The position numbers and the translations under genes were made by a program. This document shows positions 1 through 4,834 of a stretch of DNA of 5,817 bases, piece by piece. How positions within the stretch are numbered: the first letter of the stretch is position 1; every line of letters begins with the position of its first letter. The DNA comes from Candidatus Thorarchaeota archaeon MP8T_1 (GTDB taxonomy: Archaea; Asgardarchaeota; Thorarchaeia; Thorarchaeales; Thorarchaeaceae): the NCBI GenBank assembly GCA_002825465.1, contig PJER01000131.1, positions 1 to 5,817 of the forward strand, written 5' to 3'. The notes below the pieces were generated by a model. It had not been told where the DNA came from and made no database searches. It was given only the letters and a program-made list of their open reading frames with translations.

Positions 1-254
1 GGAGGGACCAAGGGACCGGCCAAGACTTTTGGATAGCCTGCTTCGCCAATAAAAACAGAGGGAGGAGATGCACCAAGAAGTTCATTTCCAGTGAAGGCAT
101 CATCAATCTGTGCAAGTGCCTTTGCACGCATCAAGAGAGGACAGGGTCTTACTCCACAAAGAGCTCGATGTCCCATACACTTTGAGCACACCCTCTCATC
201 GAAGGATGCTTGCTTTGGAGCTTTTGATGTTGGGACGAGTTTTGTTTGAGGCAT
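1..254 (-). CDS. Nre family DNA repair protein, N-terminal part (cut by window edge)
   Basis: This reading frame is open from an ATG at 254 to the window edge and gives 84 residues. It has a C4 zinc-binding motif at C23, C26, C33 and C38 (CSKC...LCGVRPCPLL). The segment GASPPSVFIGEAGYPKV at about 61-77 follows, then AGPLVP. The zinc motif followed by SPPSVF-G-GYPKV is the N-terminal signature I recall for archaeal Nre (NreA/NreB) proteins. These are roughly 400 residues long and act in DNA repair with the sliding clamp PCNA through a C-terminal PIP motif, which lies outside this window. No strong Shine-Dalgarno site precedes the ATG. A TATA-like element 24-32 bases upstream suggests a leaderless or very short-leader transcript. 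The family call is firm; which Nre subtype it is cannot be decided from this fragment. Confidence 0.85.
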   Translation of the reverse strand, partial: MPQTKLVPTSKAPKQASFDERVCSKCMGHRALCGVRPCPLLMRAKALAQIDDAFTGNELLGASPPSVFIGEAGYPKVLAGPLVP

Positions 255-277
255 CTCACATCTACCAAGAAACCCTG

Positions 278-286
278 TAATATATC
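278..286 (-). promoter_or_regulatory. Putative TATA box of the Nre gene
   Basis: On the minus strand GATATATTA lies 24-32 bases before the ATG at 254, the expected distance for an archaeal TATA box serving a leaderless or near-leaderless mRNA. No clear purine-rich BRE is seen next to it. Position and sequence are observed; function is inferred. Confidence 0.45.
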
Positions 287-300
287 AAGAAAGGCAACAT

Positions 301-314
301 ATCCTTCTAAGGAT
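301..314. repeat. Short perfect inverted repeat between the winged-helix gene and Nre
   Basis: ATCCTT and AAGGAT are separated by CT. The dyad lies 15 bases upstream of the Nre TATA-like element and 37 bases past the stop of the winged-helix gene. It could be an operator for Nre or a weak terminator hairpin. The minus-strand sequence after it is only moderately T-rich, so neither role is secure. Six-base arms also arise by chance. Confidence 0.3.
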
Positions 315-350
315 TTGGACCTATATCTATCGCTCACTACAACCGAGTAA

Positions 351-773
351 TCAGAATGGCTTGAGTAACCAAATCTGTCTACTTTCATAGAATATGACAA
401 CTATAGCAATAACGCTTAGAGCTATGTACATTAAATCCCCGCCTGTGGGAGGCCATGTAAGAAAGAAGATACCATAAAGAATGAGCATTGCTGTGAATAG
501 CGTCCCAAGAAAGAGGAACCTAGGAAGCAATATGCTACCAAATTTGATGAATAAAGAGAGTGAGCCAACCCGAACAGTCTTAGATATTGAGTAAATACCG
601 TGTTCATCTTTTCGGACCAGATCAAGATCTGTGAGTTTCGTTAAGTGATGAAGGGCCAGACTCGGGCTTGAGAATCTAAGTGCCCTTTGAACATCTCTCA
701 CACCCATCTCGCCTTGTGATAGCAAAAGAGCATAGACACTCATTGTACGCCCCTTCAAGAGCTTGTCAACCAT
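351..773 (-). CDS. Membrane-anchored winged-helix DNA-binding protein
   Basis: 140 residues from the ATG at 773. Residues 8-65 form a winged helix: GVRDVQRAL is the first HTH helix, FSSPSLALHHLTKLTDLDLV (34-53) the recognition helix and following turn, and KDEHGIYSIS the wing. The string VQRAL-FSSPSLALHHL-KL is typical of an archaeal wHTH family. Two hydrophobic segments follow: 84-106 (PRFLFLGTLFTAMLILYGIFF region) and 113-129 (DLMYIALSVIAIVVIFY), giving a two-helix C-terminal membrane anchor with the DNA-binding domain probably cytoplasmic. Likely role: a transcription regulator tethered to the membrane; ligand and targets are unknown. The ATG was chosen because GGAG (780-783) sits 6 bases before it. 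A TTG at 797 would add 8 residues and has its own GGTGAT (803-808) 5 bases upstream, so the start is ambiguous. It lies downstream of the surface protein gene on the same strand but behind a likely terminator. Confidence 0.8.
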   Translation of the reverse strand: MVDKLLKGRTMSVYALLLSQGEMGVRDVQRALRFSSPSLALHHLTKLTDLDLVRKDEHGIYSISKTVRVGSLSLFIKFGSILLPRFLFLGTLFTAMLILYGIFFLTWPPTGGDLMYIALSVIAIVVIFYESRQIWLLKPF

Positions 774-802
774 GTCTTTCTCCGGTGTACTGCTCAAGAA
801 AT

Positions 803-808
803 ATCACC
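803..808 (-). promoter_or_regulatory. Shine-Dalgarno site supporting the alternative TTG start at 797
   Basis: The minus strand reads GGTGAT, complementary to the archaeal 16S rRNA 3' end, 5 bases before a TTG at 797 that is in frame with the ATG at 773. The ATG has its own GGAG at 780-783. Two good sites for two in-frame starts 24 bases apart leave the N-terminus undecided. Confidence 0.4.
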
Positions 809-845
809 GCGAATCGTTTGCCCAATCCCGTTGTATACTTATTGG

Positions 846-879
846 CATAAAATAAAGAAGATGGGCGCAATAGCCCATC
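846..879 (-). terminator. Hairpin and T-rich terminator after the surface protein gene
   Basis: GATGGGC (860-866) pairs perfectly with GCCCATC (873-879) across a six-base loop. On the minus strand this hairpin begins 2 bases after the TAA of the surface protein gene and is followed by CTTCTTTATTTTATG. A stem followed by a T-rich tract fits termination by archaeal RNA polymerase, for which the T-rich tract is the main signal. It would separate the surface protein transcript from the winged-helix gene. Confidence 0.6.
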
Positions 880-880
880 A

Positions 881-1627
881 TTAGGGACCGGGATAACTCA
901 CTTCTGTTGTTATTGTAGTGTAGAGGTATTGGAATGGTAACGCAAAGTGACCACTCTCAACAAGCCAACGGCCTTCATCAAAGGACAAGATTGGAGGGGA
1001 TAATCGATCATTGATAATGCCACTCCACGTACCATTGACAATGTACACAAACCCATCAGAAGATGTGTAACCTACCAAGAAGCAGGTGTTATCATTGAAA
1101 TAGACGGTCATGTAGAAATCAACAGGCCAAGTGTGCGGCCAGTCGCTACTTGGAGGATTTGCAGCCTCCACCATTTGGCCAATTCCATCGTCTATGAGGG
1201 CTCCACTTAGACTATTCCATTGCGTTTCTGTTAATACTCCTTCACCTCTAATGTTAAGATCGTAGGGAGAAAATAGAACGGTTATCTGGCCACCTGTCTC
1301 GTTATCAGTCATGTAAGCCCCATCAACAAATGCTCCCGGGTGAACACCGTCGTAATATTCAGAAAGATTCAGATTCACAAAAGTCGAGTTACACATCCAG
1401 TAATAAACTACATTGTCCCTCATCGAGTTCAGATACAATGCAGCCTTTGCTCCTAGTCCTCCAACCGGATTGGTGGTAGTTGTTGTCGTGGTTGTTGTAT
1501 TGTTTCCTCCGCCACCAGGGAGATTAGTGGCAACAATAAAGACTCCTGTTGTGACCACGATTGCAACAATTACTGATGCTAGAACTTTGTTTGATAGACC
1601 TGTATCATAGTTTCTCAATTGATACAC
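881..1627 (-). CDS. Membrane-anchored surface protein with Thr-rich stalk (unknown function)
   Basis: 248 residues from a GTG start. Residues about 15-35 (VLASVIVAIVVTTGVFIVATN) form one hydrophobic helix, either a membrane anchor or a signal segment. A linker PGGGGNN plus nine threonines (44-52) follows, then a domain of roughly 190 residues. This has aromatic and beta-type stretches, only two cysteines (C79, C182, a possible disulfide) and sequons at N42, N43, N80, N87, N109 and N198. The architecture is that of an exported, glycosylated archaeal cell-surface protein. I do not recognise the outer domain. The N-terminus (TGLSNKVLASVIVA) faintly resembles archaeal type IV pilin signals, but the charged site that pilin peptidase recognises is not clear. 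The start is set by an in-frame TGA four codons upstream. There is no clear ribosome site, and a TATA-like CATATTC 25-30 bases upstream suggests a leaderless mRNA. Confidence 0.75.
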   Translation of the reverse strand: MYQLRNYDTGLSNKVLASVIVAIVVTTGVFIVATNLPGGGGNNTTTTTTTTTNPVGGLGAKAALYLNSMRDNVVYYWMCNSTFVNLNLSEYYDGVHPGAFVDGAYMTDNETGGQITVLFSPYDLNIRGEGVLTETQWNSLSGALIDDGIGQMVEAANPPSSDWPHTWPVDFYMTVYFNDNTCFLVGYTSSDGFVYIVNGTWSGIINDRLSPPILSFDEGRWLVESGHFALPFQYLYTTITTEVSYPGP

Positions 1628-1650
1628 CTTGACATATCATTAATCTGAAA

Positions 1651-1657
1651 GAATATG
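1651..1657 (-). promoter_or_regulatory. Putative TATA element of the surface protein gene
   Basis: The minus strand reads CATATTC about 25-30 bases before the GTG at 1627. That spacing would place the transcript start at or next to the start codon, consistent with the lack of a Shine-Dalgarno site. The match to the archaeal TATA consensus is only moderate. Confidence 0.35.
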
Positions 1658-1667
1658 ACTCTACGTT

Positions 1668-1697
1668 TTGTACAGGCTGTACAATTCATTGTACAGC
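1668..1697. promoter_or_regulatory. Operator-like palindrome with three TGTACA boxes
   Basis: Ten-base arms GCTGTACAAT (1676-1685) and ATTGTACAGC (1688-1697) are exact inverted copies separated by TC. A second exact dyad, TTGTACA-GGC-TGTACAA (1668-1684), shares the middle box. TGTACA therefore occurs three times, at 1669, 1678 and 1690. The site lies midway between divergent genes, about 12 bases from the plus-strand TATA-like element and 18 from the minus-strand one, so it is well placed to control both. The symmetry suggests a dimeric DNA-binding protein. The COG3357-like regulator encoded next to it is an obvious but unproven candidate. Confidence 0.65.
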
Positions 1698-1707
1698 GCA
1701 AAGGATG

Positions 1708-1715
1708 GATATACA
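1708..1715 (+). promoter_or_regulatory. Putative TATA element of the COG3357-like regulator
   Basis: GATATACA lies about 40 bases before the ATG at 1753, preceded by the purine-rich GCAAAGGATG, which could serve as a BRE. This would give a transcript start near 1736-1740 and a short leader. Position supports it; the sequence match is moderate. Confidence 0.4.
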
Positions 1716-1752
1716 CAAGTATTAGATAGATACTAGACCAAGAGTGTGTGAA

Positions 1753-2052
1753 ATGTTAACGAGAAGAGAAGAGATCATCCGCCTTCTAGAGTCCGCTGAA
1801 CAGCCTTTGACAGCACAAGAGATATGCGATATTTTGGATGTGAGAAAGCGGTCAATTGTCTACGAGGATATTGATCACATTGCACGCACAGTAAGAAATC
1901 AAGGAAAGGAGGTCATCGTCAGGCCTGCAAGTTGCGGAAAGTGCCATTACATTTTCAAAGTCAAGGATTCAGCAAAGGCTCCCACAAAGTGTCCTAAATG
2001 CAGATCAGAATGGATACTGGCTCCTTCCTTTCTCATTAGAATGAAGAAATAA
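1753..2052 (+). CDS. HTH plus zinc-ribbon transcriptional regulator (COG3357-like)
   Basis: 99 residues from ATG. Residues 1-55 form a winged-helix DNA-binding domain (TRREEIIRLLESAEQPLTAQEI...YEDIDHIARTV). Residues 58-87 form a zinc ribbon with ligands C61, C64, C80 and C83 (CGKC and CPKC) ending in RSEWI. This order, the size of about 100 residues and the ending P-CPKCRSEWI--P-F match the archaeal family COG3357, predicted regulators with an HTH fused to a Zn ribbon. Targets of that family are not known to me. An in-frame GTG at 1744 would add three residues. ATG is preferred because the homologues I recall begin close to the TRREEII motif, and neither start has a good ribosome site. It is divergent from the surface protein gene across an operator-like palindrome, and convergent with the OB-fold gene with 3 bases between the two stop codons. 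Confidence 0.85.
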   Translation: MLTRREEIIRLLESAEQPLTAQEICDILDVRKRSIVYEDIDHIARTVRNQGKEVIVRPASCGKCHYIFKVKDSAKAPTKCPKCRSEWILAPSFLIRMKK

Positions 2053-2055
2053 CTA

Positions 2056-2364
2056 CTAATCATCGAACTTGTAGACTTTTTTGATTCCAGCACCTTCGTG
2101 TTTAATATCAGTAACTCTCGTGACCATAAAGTCAGAGAGGCCATATTCAGCAGCCTCGACATATCCATGAACTATAACATGCATACCAACTCTTGGCAAA
2201 AATCTGCACTTGTCCATTATCTTTGCGGAAACTCGAACAGTGTATGTCTTCCCGGTGGACTCATCTTGAATAACAATATCAGTTGAACCATACCATTGCT
2301 GAGAACTCACTCTAGTAGTGCGACTTCTCCCAACTTCTCGGATTACACCTTTTACCACGGTCAA
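2056..2364 (-). CDS. Small OB-fold-like protein in the endonuclease Q operon
   Basis: 102 residues. The pattern suggests five beta strands of a single OB fold: VVKGVIREVGRSR (3-15), STDIVIQDESTGKTYTVRVS (27-46), a short helix region around AKIMDKCRFLP, GMHVIVHGYVEA (60-71) and FMVTRVTDIK (79-88). The V-G-V-I start and the later G-V-VHGYVE are typical of nucleic-acid-binding OB folds of the tRNA_anti or RPA kind. There is no zinc finger. The start is TTG at 2364, whose bases overlap the TGA stop of endonuclease Q (TTGA), and GGAG lies 11 bases upstream. A GTG two codons later is the alternative. The overlap implies translational coupling with endonuclease Q, so a role in binding DNA beside it is plausible but inferred. 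Sequence evidence for the fold is moderate; I do not recognise a named family. Confidence 0.7.
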   Translation of the reverse strand: MTVVKGVIREVGRSRTTRVSSQQWYGSTDIVIQDESTGKTYTVRVSAKIMDKCRFLPRVGMHVIVHGYVEAAEYGLSDFMVTRVTDIKHEGAGIKKVYKFDD

Positions 2365-3638
2365 AGTCCATCACACTCCCAAGGAGGTATGAGTTTACCA
2401 TAACGGCCTCCTCCCCCGGCCTGATAGCAAGCTGAACCATTCCTATAGGTTTGAATCATGAGTGCGATTCTTTCATTGATCTGATGAATTCTGTTCAAAG
2501 GCGTGCTTGCTAGGATAGAGGTTTCTGAACCAAGTTCTGCCCTCATTCTACTATACATCTTTCTCGCCACCTTTGATGATGACGATTTGACCTGAATTGC
2601 CAAAGTAATAATATCTAACAAAGGGGCTATACGTAGATAAGGAGGTCTATGTGGTGGAGATTTGGAAGTACCTTCGCCAATTGCAGCAGCACGGTCGCGA
2701 ACACCCAGACGTAATGCTTTACCATCAACAGGGCATGGAACTTTTCTCAGATAGATATTGTGAAGAAGCTTCTCTCTCTCAGATATGTTGTTGCATTGAA
2801 TGTATAAATTGAGGTCATCAAAACTCGGCGCTTCATTTCCATCTTGGACTATCAACGTTCTACGGCACTTCGAACAGAAAGACAAGTAATACTTTCCAAG
2901 ACGCGGATCAAGTCCGACATTCAACACACTCTTTCTCCCTTTCTCCCGTTTGAGTGCATATTTGAGTTCATAGAATGTAGGAGCTTCTATCTCGAAGCTT
3001 GTAAACTCCCGGCCAAGTTTATCCGGACTCGGTGAATGAGCATCACTTGAAGTAATGAATGTGAGCCCACGTAATTCCGGAATACAATCTGCAATCTCTG
3101 AATCAGCTGATAAACCCAACTCGATAAAATGGATATTCTTTGTTTCTTTCCCATAACATGTTTCCAGACGCGTATGGCGATTTTCCCTGAATATTGATTT
3201 GAAAGGAGTGAAGGCATGAGCAGGACCTATCAAGCCACCAGCATCTCGAACATGAGCAGCTAAATTTTCACCATCTAGGTTCACTCTAGGTCGTCCTCCC
3301 CATTCGTTATTCAAGTTCAACGAATATTGTTTGATGCTTGATCTTAGATTTTCTACTGCATCGAAGTCAGGGAGGATTATTACATGATGAATTGACTGCT
3401 TGTCTTCAATCTCAACAGTTGGGATGAAAGCTATTGTATCGTATGTATAGACATCATCAATTTGTTTCAAATAAGTTCTGAGATGTTTAAGCCATTGCGG
3501 CTGTGTCGCATCTCCAGTTCCTAAGAGATGCAGACCCTTTTCTTTTGCTCCCTGTGATAGCGTAGGAATTGTCATGGCTTTGCTAACGCCAATAGAATGA
3601 AGGGAATGAATGTGGAGATCAACATCGAAGTGAGGCAT
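2361..3638 (-). CDS. Endonuclease Q (PHP-domain DNA repair nuclease)
   Basis: 425 residues, the usual length of archaeal endonuclease Q (TIGR00375 type). The enzyme cuts DNA 5' of uracil, hypoxanthine, xanthine and abasic sites, starting repair of deaminated DNA. The N-terminal PHP domain (about 1-235) shows the metal-site motifs DLHIHS (D7, H9, H11), TGD (D43), E76, H84/H85, GPAHAF (H141) and SSDAHSP (D199, H201), plus family strings ELGLSADSEIAD and KLGREF. A zinc-binding region follows with C255, C258 and C302. The expected fourth cysteine is D305 (CPVDG). LGVRDR (311-316) and the helical tail ending AGGGGRYGKL are also family-typical. The ATG at 3638 has GAGG nine bases upstream; this site overlaps the TGA of the preceding dehydrogenase gene 11 bases away, indicating one transcript. 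The last eight residues (PPWECDGL) show no PIP box. It is not fused to a helicase. Confidence 0.93.
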   Translation of the reverse strand: MPHFDVDLHIHSLHSIGVSKAMTIPTLSQGAKEKGLHLLGTGDATQPQWLKHLRTYLKQIDDVYTYDTIAFIPTVEIEDKQSIHHVIILPDFDAVENLRSSIKQYSLNLNNEWGGRPRVNLDGENLAAHVRDAGGLIGPAHAFTPFKSIFRENRHTRLETCYGKETKNIHFIELGLSADSEIADCIPELRGLTFITSSDAHSPSPDKLGREFTSFEIEAPTFYELKYALKREKGRKSVLNVGLDPRLGKYYLSFCSKCRRTLIVQDGNEAPSFDDLNLYIQCNNISEREKLLHNIYLRKVPCPVDGKALRLGVRDRAAAIGEGTSKSPPHRPPYLRIAPLLDIITLAIQVKSSSSKVARKMYSRMRAELGSETSILASTPLNRIHQINERIALMIQTYRNGSACYQAGGGGRYGKLIPPWECDGL

Positions 3639-3649
3639 GATTGAAGTCC

Positions 3650-4639
3650 TCAGATATTGATCACTACTTTTGTTACAGAAGGTTGAGATGCAAACTCGAA
3701 GGCTTTAGTGCCTTCCTCAAGTCTGAATTCTTTTGATAGTAATCGCTTGACTTCGATACGTCCCTTAGCAAGAAGATCTATAGCTTTTTTATAGGGCCCT
3801 CGACTCGCACCGAAAAGAGTCAGTTCTTTGTTGACGATATCTGTTGGATTGAGTGGATACTCTCGACCGTGCATGCTCTTGAGACCAACAATCCCGCCAT
3901 TTCTAACAATTCCTAGTGCCATCCTGAGACCATCAATATTGCCGGTTGCTTCCACAACGACTCTTGGCCCCACTCCATTCGTGGCTCTAAGAATCTCAGA
4001 TTGCCATTTTTCAGTTACAGCATCATGAGTATTACGAAGACCTAGTTGCCGTGCCAGACCCAATTGCCATCTATTGCGACCAACTATGTGAACATCCGCA
4101 CCACCAACATCATAAACTTGGGCAAGCAATAATGCAAGCTTTCCACTACCAAAAATGACGACAGGTTCATTTTGTTCTGCGGGTGCTTGTTGTTCTGTTC
4201 TTATTGCAGATGCCAGTGGTTCTACAAATGTCGCAGAAACACTATCTACTCCCTCAGGTAAAACATGAATGAGATCAGCTGGCACTGAGATGTATTCTGA
4301 GAGACCTCCATCACGGGTGATGCCAAGAACTTCTTTTGAAGCGCAATATTGTTTGCTACCACTTCTACAATACCAACACCTACCACAAGAGATATCGATC
4401 TCTGTGGTTACAAGAGCTCCTGGTTGTATGTCAGGTGATGAACTCTCATGCACCACGCCTGAGATCTCATGACCAAGAACAATTGGAAGAGGAATTTCAT
4501 AGTCACCCTTCCAAATTGCTAAATCAGTTCCGCAGATACCAACTGAACGAACTTCGATTCTAACATCACCTGGCATAAGCGCTGGGATTGGCGTGTCCGA
4601 AATCTGGAAACCGTCGGCGGTTAATACAAGCGATTGCAT
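3650..4639 (-). CDS. Zinc-dependent medium-chain dehydrogenase (MDR family)
   Basis: 329 residues from ATG. The GroES-like part holds catalytic zinc ligands C36 (GICGTD), H57-E58 (GHE) and probably E140 (FVEPLA), plus a complete structural zinc site C85, C88, C91, C99. The nucleotide-binding part has FGSGKLALLLAQV (163-175), a variant of GxGxxG, then VHIVGRNR with no acidic residue after the second strand, which hints at NADP(H) preference. It belongs with the threonine/sorbitol dehydrogenase-related group (COG1063). From memory it resembles an uncharacterised MDR subgroup (cd08242) in the GKLALLLAQ, VGLKS and KELTLFGASRGP regions. The substrate cannot be deduced. The ATG at 4639 has AGGATGG upstream and fits normal MDR N-termini; a TTG at 4711 would add 24 unrelated residues. 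It is first in the operon with endonuclease Q, 11 bases upstream of that gene. Confidence 0.9.
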   Translation of the reverse strand: MQSLVLTADGFQISDTPIPALMPGDVRIEVRSVGICGTDLAIWKGDYEIPLPIVLGHEISGVVHESSSPDIQPGALVTTEIDISCGRCWYCRSGSKQYCASKEVLGITRDGGLSEYISVPADLIHVLPEGVDSVSATFVEPLASAIRTEQQAPAEQNEPVVIFGSGKLALLLAQVYDVGGADVHIVGRNRWQLGLARQLGLRNTHDAVTEKWQSEILRATNGVGPRVVVEATGNIDGLRMALGIVRNGGIVGLKSMHGREYPLNPTDIVNKELTLFGASRGPYKKAIDLLAKGRIEVKRLLSKEFRLEEGTKAFEFASQPSVTKVVINI

Positions 4640-4654
4640 GGTACCATCCTGCTG

Positions 4655-4680
4655 TTCGTCAGTGACGAATAAAGTATTCG
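4655..4680. promoter_or_regulatory. Overlapping dyads in the dehydrogenase operon promoter
   Basis: Two exact inverted repeats share bases: TTCGTC-AGT-GACGAA (4655-4669) and CGAATA-AAG-TATTCG (4666-4680). On the minus strand the second includes ACTTTATTC, a TATA-like string about 35 bases before the ATG at 4639. A protein bound here could block the promoter of the dehydrogenase, endonuclease Q and OB-fold operon. Six-base arms are individually weak evidence; the overlap and position add some weight. Confidence 0.4.
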
Positions 4681-4769
4681 ATAGACTCTTCAAAATAAGA
4701 TATTTGGTCAACGTATGACTTATGTGCTAGTTGGCTACTGTCGGACTTTAAGAAGTCTTTAGAAATGTG

Positions 4770-4792
4770 TTCTTTCCTAATTCGTGAAAGAA
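4770..4792. promoter_or_regulatory. Inverted repeat upstream of the GNAT-like gene
   Basis: TTCTTTC (4770-4776) and GAAAGAA (4786-4792) are exact inverted copies around nine bases. The site is 42 bases before the ATG at 4835 and directly upstream of an AT-rich CATATGAAATA (4795-4805) that could act as a TATA region. A smaller dyad TACGC-ATAG-GCGTA (4804-4817) lies between that and the ribosome site. It is possibly an operator; unproven. Confidence 0.35.
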
Positions 4793-4822
4793 GCCATATG
4801 AAATACGCATAGGCGTAAATAA

Positions 4823-4827
4823 GAGGT
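4823..4827 (+). promoter_or_regulatory. Shine-Dalgarno site of the GNAT-like gene
   Basis: GAGGT sits seven bases before the ATG at 4835 and fixes that codon as the start; there is no competing in-frame start just upstream. Confidence 0.7.
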
Positions 4828-4834
4828 CTCAAGA

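Noticed and set aside
149..400. Minus-strand frame of 83 codons
   Set aside because: It overlaps the Nre coding region in another frame and the end of the winged-helix gene; its composition has no family likeness, while the Nre frame has a clear zinc motif.
827..847. CCAAT and ATTGG flanking GTATAC upstream of the winged-helix gene
   Set aside because: Five-base arms with a wide spacer are expected by chance; not enough to call an operator.
1413..1610. Plus-strand frame with a long valine run
   Set aside because: The valines are the antisense reading of the threonine stalk; no start signal or family likeness.
2361..3638. Assignment of the PHP protein as histidinol phosphatase or a DNA polymerase X PHP domain
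   Set aside because: The 425-residue length, the zinc region with LGVRDR, and the ELGLSADSEIAD and DAHSPSPDKLGREF strings fit endonuclease Q, not those families.
4640..4711. TTG-initiated 24-residue extension of the dehydrogenase
   Set aside because: The ATG at 4639 has a ribosome-like AGGATGG and gives a normal MDR N-terminus; the extra residues look non-coding and would cover the promoter dyads.
4744..4757. GACTT-TAAG-AAGTC hairpin in the divergent region
   Set aside because: Five-base arms in AT-rich DNA; not listed as a feature because chance occurrence is likely.
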